A DNA stretch of 64,000 bases, from NCBI GenBank assembly GCA_041746635.1, contig JBGTGQ010000020.1, positions 1-64,000 of the forward strand, written 5' to 3'. Made by a program: the position numbers and the translations under genes. The stretch is from CAMASH01 sp041746635. GTDB lineage: Bacteria > Verrucomicrobiota > Verrucomicrobiia > Chthoniobacterales > Terrimicrobiaceae. Under the pieces are notes generated by a model, which saw only the letters and a program-made list of their open reading frames with translations, was not told where the DNA came from and made no database searches. Positions 25,527-33,869 of the stretch are shown in pieces (the stretch's first letter is position 1; every line of letters begins with the position of its first letter).

Positions 25527-25582
25527 CCGGAAATCCTTCCCATCGAAAACGCCTTTCAATTGCCGGACAATTATTCGTACTA
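25527..25582 (+). repeat. 56-bp direct repeat, right copy
   Basis: Second copy of the yraN 3' end (two mismatches to 24386-24441), 21 bases after the partner gene. It encodes only a fragment and is not translated as part of a longer yraN. Confidence 0.9.
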
Positions 25583-25600
25583 GCTTGGTCGCGTGGAATA

Positions 25601-25694
25601 AACCACAGAGAACACCGAGGCACAGAGGGATCCTGCAAAAACAAAGATCCTGTTTCGCCTGTTTTTTCTCTGTGTCTCTGTGTTCTCTGTGGTT
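25601..25694. repeat. long imperfect inverted repeat upstream of trpS
   Basis: Left arm AACCACAGAGAACACCGAGG and right arm GTGTTCTCTGTGGTT can pair along about 27 bases, with a short spacer that contains its own GGATC/GATCC. It looks like a member of a dispersed palindromic family and lies 30 bp upstream of trpS, so it would be in the 5' region of that transcript. Confidence 0.75.
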
Positions 25695-25724
25695 CAAACT
25701 CCCTTTTCAGGACTAAACTTTCCC

Positions 25725-26684
25725 ATGCGCATCCTTTCCGGCATCCAGCCTTCCGGCACCCTGCATCTCGGCAACTACTTTGGCATGATGAAGCCTGCCA
25801 TCGAATTGCAGAATCGGGGCGAGGCCTTTTATTTCATAGCCGACCTTCACGCCCTGACGACGGTTCAGGACGCTGGTGCACTGAGCGACAACATCCGCGA
25901 CGTGGCCATCGATTTTCTGGCCTGCGGACTTGACCCGCGCAAGGCCTGCTTTTTCCGCCAGTCCCACGTGCCCGCCGTAACCGAGCTGGCCTGGATCTTG
26001 AGCACCCTCACTCCCATGGGCCTGCTGGAACGCTGCCATTCCTTCAAGGACAAGATGGCAAAAGGCTTCGCGGCCTCGCACGGACTCTTTGCCTATCCGG
26101 TGCTGATGGCAGCCGATATCCTCATTTACGACAGCGATCTCGTTCCGGTAGGCAAGGATCAAAAACAACATATCGAAGTCACCCGCGACCTCGTGATCAA
26201 ATTCAACGAGACCTACGGCAACACCCTCAAGTTGCCCGAACCCAGCATCCAGGAACATACCGCCGCCGTGCCGGGACTCGACGGCGAGAAGATGAGTAAG
26301 AGCTACGGCAACACCGTCGGACTTTTCGAGGAGGAAGCCGCCATGCGCAAAAAAATCATGAGTCTTAAAACCGATTCCACTCCGGTGGAGTCGCCCAAGC
26401 CGGTGGAAAATTCCACCATCCTCGGACTCTACAAACTCGTCGCCAGCCCCGCTGATTACGCGCAAATGGAAAGCGATTTCCGGAACGGCGGGACCGGTTA
26501 CGGCGATCTCAAAAAGAAGCTTTTCGCCGCCGTCTGGGAACACTTCGCCCCGATGCGCGAACGGCGGAAAGAAATCCTGGCCGATCCGGGCTATGTCGAG
26601 ATGGTGCTGCGCGAAGGCCGCGAAAAAGCGAATCACGTCGCCAACGGCGTGATGACCCGGGTTCGCGCGGCCGTGGGGTTGTAA
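25725..26684 (+). CDS. trpS: tryptophan--tRNA ligase
   Basis: A 319-residue class Ic aminoacyl-tRNA synthetase of compact bacterial length. It begins MRILSGIQPSGTLHLGNYFG with the HLGN signature (HIGH-type, residues 13-16), and carries KMSKS in GLDGEKMSKSYGN near residue 195. Trp-binding context is ADLHALT and PVLMAADILIYD. The ATG at 25725 is set by the family N-terminus; earlier in-frame codons lie in the upstream inverted repeat. Confidence 0.95.
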   Translation: MRILSGIQPSGTLHLGNYFGMMKPAIELQNRGEAFYFIADLHALTTVQDAGALSDNIRDVAIDFLACGLDPRKACFFRQSHVPAVTELAWILSTLTPMGLLERCHSFKDKMAKGFAASHGLFAYPVLMAADILIYDSDLVPVGKDQKQHIEVTRDLVIKFNETYGNTLKLPEPSIQEHTAAVPGLDGEKMSKSYGNTVGLFEEEAAMRKKIMSLKTDSTPVESPKPVENSTILGLYKLVASPADYAQMESDFRNGGTGYGDLKKKLFAAVWEHFAPMRERRKEILADPGYVEMVLREGREKANHVANGVMTRVRAAVGL

Positions 26685-26738
26685 TTATTTCCGGGTGAGG
26701 TTTTGGCGAACCGGGAAAGCTACCGAACCTGGCACCGT

Positions 26739-26796
26739 GTTGGAGTTCACGCTTTAGCGTGTGCCTTTCGGAACAGCCTAAAGGCTGGACTCCAAC
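26739..26796. repeat. 58-bp three-way-junction repeat, copy 3
   Basis: The best-paired copy: arms GTTGGAGT and ACTCCAAC are perfect, with hairpins CACGCTTTAGCGTG and CAGCCTAAAGGCTG. It lies between the convergent trpS and DUF1275 genes. The flanks (CGAACCTGGC left, GCCGGATTC right) can extend the outer stem. Confidence 0.88.
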
Positions 26797-26850
26797 GCCG
26801 GATTCCATCCCGCCCAAGAACCTTTGGCGGCCTGCACCCCGTGGCGTTGC

Positions 26851-27573
26851 TCATGTCCCGCGTGCGGACTGCGGTCGGGTTGTAGCCGGCGGCTCAGCGC
26901 GAAAAAACCACCAGGCGAGAGAGAGGAGAACGCCAACGGGAAAAATCAGGATGCCAATGTGGACCAGCAACAGTCCGGCGGCACCGCCCATGGCGCCGAG
27001 CACGTAACAGAGCCAGATGCCGGCCGCGCTAAGTATGTCCTTCTGTTTGGCGCGTCCTCCCGGCTGGTGCCGTTCCTTCCAATACACCGCCGCTGTTTTG
27101 GCCAGGGTATCGAGCACGCCGGTGACGTAGGTGGAGGGAAAGATGGACCGCCCAATCTGACGCAACGTGGCATTTTGCAATCCCATGGCCAGCAGTGGGG
27201 GGGCTGCCAGCAGGAAATAACCAGTCGTGTTGATCTCCTGCCGACCGGCCAGAGCCAAGCCGATGCCAAAAGCGGTCAGCAACCCGGCTTCCGCCAGAAA
27301 AATCAAGGCGCAGCGCCGGTAACTGGGTGCATCGGCAATGCAAAGATAACCCAAAAAAAGCCCGAGCAGAAAAACCGGCACGGCAAAAAGATGCGGCCAG
27401 CCCAGGCCCCAGTTGCCTTGACCAAAGAAGGCACCCAGCGCGGCGGTGTTGCCGCTCATGTGCGAGACATAGAGTCCGCCCAATGTCATGATGCCGATGG
27501 CATCAATACAACCGCCCACGCTGGCCAAAAGATAGGCTTCCGCGGTGGTGGTGGTGCGGCTGCCTTGTGGCAT
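26851..27573 (-). CDS. DUF1275 (YoaK-like) membrane protein
   Basis: The 240-residue protein has six or so hydrophobic helices. It shows the DUF1275 pattern VGGCIDAIGIMTLGGLYVSH with MSGNTAALG near residues 19-46, and later GLQNATLRQIG and STYVTGVLDTLA. The molecular function is not established; members are predicted small-molecule transporters. It starts 13 bp after the MCE gene stop on the same strand, so may be transcribed with the Mla-type operon. Confidence 0.85.
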   Translation of the reverse strand: MPQGSRTTTTAEAYLLASVGGCIDAIGIMTLGGLYVSHMSGNTAALGAFFGQGNWGLGWPHLFAVPVFLLGLFLGYLCIADAPSYRRCALIFLAEAGLLTAFGIGLALAGRQEINTTGYFLLAAPPLLAMGLQNATLRQIGRSIFPSTYVTGVLDTLAKTAAVYWKERHQPGGRAKQKDILSAAGIWLCYVLGAMGGAAGLLLVHIGILIFPVGVLLSLAWWFFRAEPPATTRPQSARGT

Positions 27574-27585
27574 AGCAAACCCCGC

Positions 27586-28482
27586 TTACCGCCCGGCATC
27601 GGGCGGGGCGCTTTTGTCCTTATACCAAAGGATGCCATGACGTCTGAGATTGGCGACGAGGGCGCGCAGATTGTCCGCCATTTCCTTATCCATGAGGAGG
27701 GCACCGAGGGCACCTTTGCCTTGTTTGGTCTGCTGCACGAGGCCGCGCACATCGGCGATGGTTTTTTTCAGTTCGTCAGCGGCGGCTTTGGCGGACTCGG
27801 CGGTGGCCTTGGCAGATTTAAGGGCTTCGTCTCCCGTGCCAATGGCGCCTTCGGCCTTGGTGATGACGCCGTCGAGTTTTTTGGCCGAATCGGCGAACGA
27901 GGCGCTGGTTTGTTTCAGATTCGCAATGGTGGTGTTGAGGTCGCCCATGGTTGTCCCCGTGAAGACAGTGGTGTTAAGATTGGCGGTGATGCTCTTGATG
28001 TTGGCCACGGTATCCATGATTTCGCTCATCATGGCATCAGCCTTGGTGGTGAGTTCGCTGAGTCCGGCGCCGGTGCGGCCTTTCACGGTGGTATTGCGAG
28101 CAATGGGGGGCGACCCCTTGGCGTCGGAATCGAGCGCGATCTGGACAAATTTGTCGCCAAGCATGCCGGAGCTGCCAATGAGGAATTGGGATTTGCTGGG
28201 GATTTCAACATCGTCGTAAATTTTCAAATTCACCGAGACTCCGTCCATATTGGGAAGAATGACGGGGTCGTTACCCACGATGCCGATTTTCGCGCCCGCC
28301 AGCAGAACTCCCGCGCCCTTGTAAATGCCGCTGGCGTCGGGAAATTCCGCACGAATGTCGTAGTAGCCGCGCACGGCGTCGCCGAAACGGCCGAAATAGA
28401 CGACCATGGCGGCAATGACGGCAAGGCCGATGGCCATGAAAATGCCGACACGCAGCAGGGTGATGTTTTCCTGTTTGCTCAT
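27586..28482 (-). CDS. mlaD: MlaD/MCE-family substrate-binding protein of a lipid ABC transporter
   Basis: A 298-residue protein with an N-terminal membrane helix (residues 9-29), an MCE domain about residues 38-120 (GIYKGAGVLLAGAKIGIV, then SSGMLGDKFVQI) and a long helical tail rich in Ala, Lys and Asp. MCE proteins form periplasmic rings that move phospholipids between membranes. It overlaps mlaF by 4 bp. The extended tail (about 160 residues) is longer than E. coli MlaD and more like the helical needles of other MCE systems. Confidence 0.9.
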   Translation of the reverse strand: MSKQENITLLRVGIFMAIGLAVIAAMVVYFGRFGDAVRGYYDIRAEFPDASGIYKGAGVLLAGAKIGIVGNDPVILPNMDGVSVNLKIYDDVEIPSKSQFLIGSSGMLGDKFVQIALDSDAKGSPPIARNTTVKGRTGAGLSELTTKADAMMSEIMDTVANIKSITANLNTTVFTGTTMGDLNTTIANLKQTSASFADSAKKLDGVITKAEGAIGTGDEALKSAKATAESAKAAADELKKTIADVRGLVQQTKQGKGALGALLMDKEMADNLRALVANLRRHGILWYKDKSAPPDAGR

Positions 28483-29240
28483 AGTGGTTCGTCGTCGTCG
28501 GGGGAACGTCCGTCCACAAAATCGCGGATCACAGGGTCCCGGGTGGTGCGGAGTTCGCCGGGCGTGCCGTAGAAATACCGTTTGCCCTCATTGAGCAAGG
28601 CAACGCGGTCGGCGATGTGGTAACAACTGATCATGTCGTGAGTGACGACAATGGAAGTGACGGAGAGTTGCTTCTGCAAGCGTCGAATGAGCTTATTGAT
28701 GCTGTCGGACACGATGGGGTCGAGGCCGGCGGTGGGTTCGTCGTAAAGGATGACGTCGGGGGGCGAGATGATGGCTCGGGCGAGCGCGACGCGTTTGCGC
28801 ATGCCGCCGGAAAGATTGCCGGGCATCTTTTTGTCGTGACCGGTCATATTCACCATGGCTAGGGCGTCGTGGACCTTGGTCGCGATCACTTTTTCGCTGC
28901 GCTCACCGCGTTCGCGCAGGGGAAAGGCGACGTTCTGGTGAACGTTCATCGAGTCGAAGAGCGCACCATCCTGGAAAAGCATGCCGATTTTTCTCCGGAC
29001 GGGTTCCATTTCCCTTTCGCTGAGAGTGGCGACATCCCGGCCCTCGAACTGGATTTGGCCGGAGATGGGTTTCATCAGGCCGATAAGATGGCGCAGAAAG
29101 ACACTCTTGCCGCCGCCGCTCTTGCCAAGAAGGACGAGGGTTTCCCCCTTGAAAATATCGAGCGAAAATCCGCGGAGGATCTCCTGCGGGCCAATCTTCT
29201 GCACGAGATCACGCACGACGATGAGAGGCTCGGCGTTCAT
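28479..29240 (-). CDS. mlaF: ABC transporter ATPase of the Mla-type lipid system
   Basis: A 253-residue ATPase with Walker A LLGKSGGGKSVFLRHL, Q-loop MLFQDGALFDSMNV, signature LSGGMRKRVALARAI, Walker B VILYDEPTAGLDP and switch His in VVTHDM. The Gly-Gly-Gly P-loop and GALFDSMNV are typical of MlaF. The ATG at 29240 overlaps the mlaE stop. It powers phospholipid movement with MlaE and the MCE protein. Confidence 0.94.
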   Translation of the reverse strand: MNAEPLIVVRDLVQKIGPQEILRGFSLDIFKGETLVLLGKSGGGKSVFLRHLIGLMKPISGQIQFEGRDVATLSEREMEPVRRKIGMLFQDGALFDSMNVHQNVAFPLRERGERSEKVIATKVHDALAMVNMTGHDKKMPGNLSGGMRKRVALARAIISPPDVILYDEPTAGLDPIVSDSINKLIRRLQKQLSVTSIVVTHDMISCYHIADRVALLNEGKRYFYGTPGELRTTRDPVIRDFVDGRSPDDDEPL

Positions 29241-30034
29241 CACCAGCCGCCCGCAGGGAATAGGATGTTGAGAAACATGGTCAGGAAGAAATTCGCGATC
29301 AGGACCGAAAGCGAACAAATGACCACAGTCTCGGTAGTGGCACGGCCAACTCCCACTGCGCCGTCGCGGGCATGAAGACCTTCGCGGCAACTGATGAAAA
29401 CGATAAGAATGGCAAAAACAAACCCCTTAATCAGAGACATGATGATGTCGCTCGACTCGGCGAATTTTTGAATATTCACCATAAAATACACGGGCTCAAT
29501 ATTGAGGATATTTACGGCCACAAAATAGGAAGCGAGGATGCCGCAGCCGACACATTCCACCACCAGCAGAGGCATGGAAATGAGCATCGCCACGGCGCGG
29601 GGGACCACCAGATAATCCACGGGGTGGACGGCCAGGGCGCGCAGGGCGTCGATTTGTTGGGTGACTTTCATCGTGCCGATCTCGGCGCTCATGGCCGCGC
29701 CGACACGTCCGGCCACCATCAGTCCCGTCAGCACGGGACCGAGTTCGCGGAACATCGACAGGGCCACAACCGACCCCACGGCCGTCCCCATGCCAAGGCT
29801 GGCAAATTGGAAATACACCTGCGCCGTGAAAACCGCGCCGGTGAAGGCACCGGTCACGATGACCACAAGTTGGGAACGATACCCGATCTCGGCAATCTGA
29901 TAGAGGACAAGCCTATAACGGATGCGTCCCTTGAAAATGGAGGCAAAGGTCTCCCCCGCGAGTTGCGCAACCTGACCGAGATAAATGAAAAACCCGGAAA
30001 CCGCGTTTCCGAAAAAGTTCGCGAAGGGCATCAA
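29240..30034 (-). CDS. mlaE: ABC transporter permease of the Mla-type lipid system
   Basis: The 264-residue permease has the MlaE family signature RELGPVLTGLMVAGRVGAAM followed by SAEIGTMKVTQQIDAL, and five to six membrane helices. It pairs with MlaF through the EIG-type coupling region. The start overlaps the stop of the small upstream gene by 4 bp, giving a tightly coupled operon of four or five genes. Confidence 0.94.
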   Translation of the reverse strand: MMPFANFFGNAVSGFFIYLGQVAQLAGETFASIFKGRIRYRLVLYQIAEIGYRSQLVVIVTGAFTGAVFTAQVYFQFASLGMGTAVGSVVALSMFRELGPVLTGLMVAGRVGAAMSAEIGTMKVTQQIDALRALAVHPVDYLVVPRAVAMLISMPLLVVECVGCGILASYFVAVNILNIEPVYFMVNIQKFAESSDIIMSLIKGFVFAILIVFISCREGLHARDGAVGVGRATTETVVICSLSVLIANFFLTMFLNILFPAGGW

Positions 30035-30303
30035 GCCGTGGCGATGTCGATCCGCTGGGTCTTTTTCTTGGAACTAACCTCCGGCGGCAAGTGCCCCACG
30101 AATTTCGCCTCCAAGCCCGCCTTGCGGAAAACCGATTGCAGGCCGTTGAGGGTGGGAGCCTGATCGGAGAATTCCATGTACACGATGTCGTGGTTGGTAT
30201 CGACCTTATAGCGCAGGCCGGATAATCCATCCAACTCCAAAGCCAGCGCCATCATTTTGTCGGGGTGGCGCAGGCCGGCAGCATAGACCTCAATATCGAT
30301 CAT
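30031..30303 (-). CDS. small conserved protein at the head of the mla operon
   Basis: A 90-residue soluble protein starting MIDIEVYAAGLRHPDKMMAL. The pattern of a short beta strand, helix, strand (LRYKVDTNHDIVYMEFSD), helix and strand suggests a ferredoxin-like fold. No metal-binding CxxC is present. It overlaps mlaE by 4 bp, so it is very likely translated with the transporter. I do not recognise the family. Confidence 0.7.
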   Translation of the reverse strand: MIDIEVYAAGLRHPDKMMALALELDGLSGLRYKVDTNHDIVYMEFSDQAPTLNGLQSVFRKAGLEAKFVGHLPPEVSSKKKTQRIDIATA

Positions 30304-30537
30304 GGAACCATGCTCGCTCTTCCCGCGGCAAAATCAAGACGATTTGCACTTGGGAGCGCGAGCAAAGCGGACTGCACCCTGGCGCGGGCAACGCGCTTTC
30401 GTCGATCGACCTGCCGTCCCAGTGCCGCGTCTGGAGCAAGCTGCGGGTTGGCCGGCAGGAAAACCACGATTTTTAACGCCTCCAAGGTTTGCCTTTGCGG
30501 TTGCAAAAAATATCCGTTAGTTCCTAGCCCGCTCCTC

Positions 30538-33500
30538 ATGCCCAAAGATTCCTCAATCAAAAAAATCCTCCTCATCGGCTCCGGCCCCATCGTCATCGGG
30601 CAGGGCTGCGAATTTGACTATTCGGGCGTTCAGGCCTGTAAGGCTCTGGCCGAGGAGGGCTATAAAGTCGTTCTGGTAAACTCCAACCCGGCCACCATCA
30701 TGACCGACCCGGAGTTCGCTGACCGCACCTACATCGAGCCCATCACGCCCGAGGCCATCGAGAAAATTCTGGAGCGCGAAAAACCCGATTCAGTTCTGCC
30801 CACTCTCGGAGGACAGACCGCCTTGAATGCCGCCATGTCCCTGGTGGAAAACGGTGCGCTCGAACGTCACGGCGCGCGCCTGATCGGTGCCAACGCCGAG
30901 GCCATCCGCCGCGGTGAGGACCGTCAGCTTTTTAAAAATATCATGCTCGAGATCGGGCTCGATTGCGCCCACTCCGGAGTCGCCCACAGCCTGGACGAGG
31001 CCCGCGAAGTCGCCACCGAGATCGGAGCCTTCCCGTTGATCATCCGTCCGGCCTTCACCCTCGGCGGGGCCGGGGGCGGCATCGCTTACAACAAGGAGGA
31101 GCTGGAGGAAATCTGCCGCCGCGGACTCGATCTTTCCCCCACCACCGAGGTTTTGATCGAGGAATCCCTGCTCGGTTGGAAGGAATACGAGATGGAAGTG
31201 ATCCGCGATCGCGCGGACAACTGTGTAGTCATTTGCTCGATCGAAAATCTCGATCCCATGGGCGTGCACACCGGTGACTCCATCACGGTCGCTCCCGCGC
31301 AGACGTTGAGCGACAAGGAATACCAGGCCATGCGCGACGCCAGCTTTGCCGTCATTCGCGCCATCGGGGTCGAAACCGGCGGATCCAACATCCAGTTCGC
31401 CATCAATCCGAAAACCGGCCGCATGATCGTGATTGAGATGAACCCGCGTGTTTCGCGCAGTTCCGCCCTCGCCTCCAAGGCCACCGGTTTTCCCATTGCA
31501 AAAATTGCCGCCAAACTCGCCGTCGGCTACACCCTGGACGAACTCAAGAACGATATCACCCGCGAGACCTCGGCTTGCTTCGAGCCGTCCATCGATTACG
31601 TCGTCACCAAGATCCCGCGTTTCACTTTCGAGAAATTCCCCCAGGCCGACGCCACGCTCACCACCCAGATGAAAAGCGTGGGCGAGGCCATGGCCATCGG
31701 CCGCACCTTCAAGGATTCCCTGCAAAAGGCTTTGCGCTCGCTCGAAACCGGCCGCTTCGGGCTTGGCGCCGACGGCAAGGACAAACCGCCCGTGCAAGCG
31801 GACGGTTCGCCGGACATCGCCCTCATCGAGCAAAAGCTCCGCATTCCCGGCCACGAGCGGATCTTTTTTATTCGTTACGCGCTGCAAGCCGGGCTCACCA
31901 CCGAACGCATTTACGAACTCTCCGCCATCGACCCGTGGTTTCTGGAAAACATCCGCCAAATCGTTGACTTAGAGAGGGAACTGGAGGGCACTGCTTTGTC
32001 AGTGTCCATAAATCATGGGAAACGACAAAGCGTTTCCCTCCAGTTTCGCAAGGCGAAACGCATGGGTTTTTCCGACCGCCAGCTTGCCTTCCTGACCAAG
32101 AGCACCGAGCCGGAGATCCGCGCCGCCCGCAAGGCGGCTGGAGTGGTTCCCACCTATCGACTGGTGGACACTTGTGCGGCGGAATTTGAAGCTTACACGC
32201 CTTATTATTACTCAACCTACGGCGATGAGGACGAAACTCGCGCCAGCGACAAAAAGAAAGTTCTCATCCTCGGTGGCGGACCCAACCGCATCGGGCAGGG
32301 CATCGAGTTTGACTATTGCTGCGTCCACGCCGCCTTTGCCCTCAAGGAACTCGGTTGGGAAACCATCATGGTGAACTCGAATCCCGAGACCGTCTCCACC
32401 GATTACGACACCAGCGACAAATTGTATTTCGAGCCGCTCACGCTGGAGGATGTCCTCAACATTTACGAGCGCGAGCGCGCCGATGCCATCATCGTGCAAT
32501 TCGGCGGACAGACTCCGCTCAATCTCGCCGCCGGCCTCTCCGCCAACGGCTGCACCATTATCGGCACGCAGCCGAGTTCGATAGAGATGGCCGAGGACCG
32601 CAAACATTTCGCGGCCATGTTGAGCAAGCTCGGGCTCAAGCAAACCCAGGGTGCCACCGCCACCAACGAGAAGGAAGCCGTGGCCGTCGCGGCCGAAATC
32701 GGCTACCCCGTTCTCGTGCGACCCTCCTTCGTCCTGGGTGGTCGCGCCATGCAAATCGTCCACACTGAGGAGGAGTTGAACCACTACATGCGCACCGCCG
32801 TCGAGGCCAGCCCCGAGCGACCCGTGTTGGTGGACCGTTTCCTCGAGGATGCCACCGAGGTGGACGTGGATTGCATCTCCGACGGGGAAACCACCGTCAT
32901 TGGCGGCGTGATGGAACACATCGAGCAGGCCGGCATTCACTCCGGCGACAGCGCCTGCGCCATTCCCAGTTTCTCCCTTTCTGCGCCTGTGCTCGAAACC
33001 ATCAAAAGCGCCACAAAAGCCATGGCCCGTGAACTCGAAGTGCGCGGCCTGATGAATGTGCAGTTCGCCATCAAGGACGAACAGGTCTATGTCCTGGAAG
33101 TCAATCCCCGCGCCTCGCGCACGGTTCCCTTTGTCAGCAAGGCCATCGGCGTCCCCCTGGCCAAACTCGCGGCCAAGGTCATGGCGGGCGAGACCCTTAA
33201 AAACCTGGGCTTCACCCAAGAAATCGTCCCCACCCATTTTTCGGTGAAGGAAGCCGTCTTCCCCTTCATCAAATTCCCCGGCGTGGACATCACCCTCGGA
33301 CCCGAGATGCGCTCGACCGGCGAAGTCATGGGTATTGATGTCGATCTCGGGCTGGCCTACGCCAAGGCCCAGATGTCCGCCCAGCCCGCATTGCCGGTGG
33401 AGGGCAATATTTTCATCAGCGTGAAGGATGCCGACAAGGCTGCCGTCGTGCCCATCGCCCGGGAATTTTCCGAACTCGGCTTCACCATCCACGCCACCAG

Positions 33501-33795
33501 CGGCACCGCAAAAGTCTTCCGCGCTGCCGGCGTGCCAGTGAAACCGCTTTTCAAGATCGGCGAAGGCCGCCCCAACATCCTCGACCTGATCAAAAACGGG
33601 GACATGCACTTCATCATCAACACCCCCAGCGGCCAACAACCGCGCAAGGACGAAGTCCTCATCCGCAGCGCCGCCGTCGCCGCCCGCGTGGCCACCATGA
33701 CCACCCTGCGCGGAGCCAAGGCCAGCGCCGACGCCATTCGCTCCCTCAAACAATCCGGCTACGGCGTCAAGACCATCCAGGAATACCACGCTTGA
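30538..33795 (+). CDS. carB: carbamoyl-phosphate synthase large subunit, with an in-frame repeat insertion
   Basis: The 1085-residue protein contains both synthetase halves. The first begins KKILLIGSGPIVIGQGCEFD and the second KKVLILGGGPNRIGQGIEFD, each with ATP-grasp motifs, and the MGS-like regulatory domain ends the protein. It makes carbamoyl phosphate for arginine and pyrimidines. Between LERELEG and FRKAKRMGF, residues about 481-503 are encoded by a 65-bp palindrome (31980-32044) not expected in the family. The ATG at 30538 is chosen; the open frame upstream to 30265 overlaps the divergent gene. No carA is adjacent. Confidence 0.95.
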   Translation: MPKDSSIKKILLIGSGPIVIGQGCEFDYSGVQACKALAEEGYKVVLVNSNPATIMTDPEFADRTYIEPITPEAIEKILEREKPDSVLPTLGGQTALNAAMSLVENGALERHGARLIGANAEAIRRGEDRQLFKNIMLEIGLDCAHSGVAHSLDEAREVATEIGAFPLIIRPAFTLGGAGGGIAYNKEELEEICRRGLDLSPTTEVLIEESLLGWKEYEMEVIRDRADNCVVICSIENLDPMGVHTGDSITVAPAQTLSDKEYQAMRDASFAVIRAIGVETGGSNIQFAINPKTGRMIVIEMNPRVSRSSALASKATGFPIAKIAAKLAVGYTLDELKNDITRETSACFEPSIDYVVTKIPRFTFEKFPQADATLTTQMKSVGEAMAIGRTFKDSLQKALRSLETGRFGLGADGKDKPPVQADGSPDIALIEQKLRIPGHERIFFIRYALQAGLTTERIYELSAIDPWFLENIRQIVDLERELEGTALSVSINHGKRQSVSLQFRKAKRMGFSDRQLAFLTKSTEPEIRAARKAAGVVPTYRLVDTCAAEFEAYTPYYYSTYGDEDETRASDKKKVLILGGGPNRIGQGIEFDYCCVHAAFALKELGWETIMVNSNPETVSTDYDTSDKLYFEPLTLEDVLNIYERERADAIIVQFGGQTPLNLAAGLSANGCTIIGTQPSSIEMAEDRKHFAAMLSKLGLKQTQGATATNEKEAVAVAAEIGYPVLVRPSFVLGGRAMQIVHTEEELNHYMRTAVEASPERPVLVDRFLEDATEVDVDCISDGETTVIGGVMEHIEQAGIHSGDSACAIPSFSLSAPVLETIKSATKAMARELEVRGLMNVQFAIKDEQVYVLEVNPRASRTVPFVSKAIGVPLAKLAAKVMAGETLKNLGFTQEIVPTHFSVKEAVFPFIKFPGVDITLGPEMRSTGEVMGIDVDLGLAYAKAQMSAQPALPVEGNIFISVKDADKAAVVPIAREFSELGFTIHATSGTAKVFRAAGVPVKPLFKIGEGRPNILDLIKNGDMHFIINTPSGQQPRKDEVLIRSAAVAARVATMTTLRGAKASADAIRSLKQSGYGVKTIQEYHA
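31980..32044. repeat. palindromic repeat inside carB
   Basis: Outer arms ACTGGAGGG and CCCTCCAGT are perfect complements. The right part GGGAAACGACAAAGCGTTTCCC forms a hairpin close to the one found directly after the carB stop codon. The insertion keeps the reading frame. Confidence 0.8.
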
Positions 33796-33866
33796 GGAGG
33801 GAAACGCTTCGTCGTTTCCCAAATATCTGCCCGGCGAAAGTGGAAAAAGACGAAGCGTTTCCCTCC
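33796..33866. repeat. palindromic repeat directly after the carB stop
   Basis: Starts at the first base after TGA. The 18-base arm GGAGGGAAACGCTTCGTC at the left is the exact complement of the right end (33849-33866). A nested hairpin GGGAAACG/CGTTTCCC is present in the left part. It may act as a terminator or mRNA 3'-end stabiliser. Confidence 0.85.
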
Positions 33867-33869
33867 AAC

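Larger units (their letters stand above)
24442..25582. mobile_element. 1.1-kb cassette bounded by copies of the yraN 3' end
   Basis: Between the 56-bp direct repeats lie only the nucleotidyltransferase gene and its overlapping partner. No integrase or transposase is present. The structure resembles an element integrated site-specifically at a gene 3' end, with the duplicated core rebuilding yraN. Compare the tRNA-Arg mini-island at 15447. Confidence 0.6.

Noticed and set aside
26849..26884. Sequence resembling the 3' end of trpS (MSRVRTAVGL versus MTRVRAAVGL), as if the trpS end were duplicated like that of yraN
   Set aside because: Only about 25 of 36 bases match and the segment is the antisense of the DUF1275 C-terminus, so chance and coding constraint explain it well enough.
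26824..28572. 582-codon plus-strand frame over DUF1275 and mlaD
   Set aside because: Runs antisense to two recognised genes and encodes no recognisable protein.
32212..33822. 536-codon open frame antisense to carB
   Set aside because: Shadow frame; carB is certain on the plus strand.
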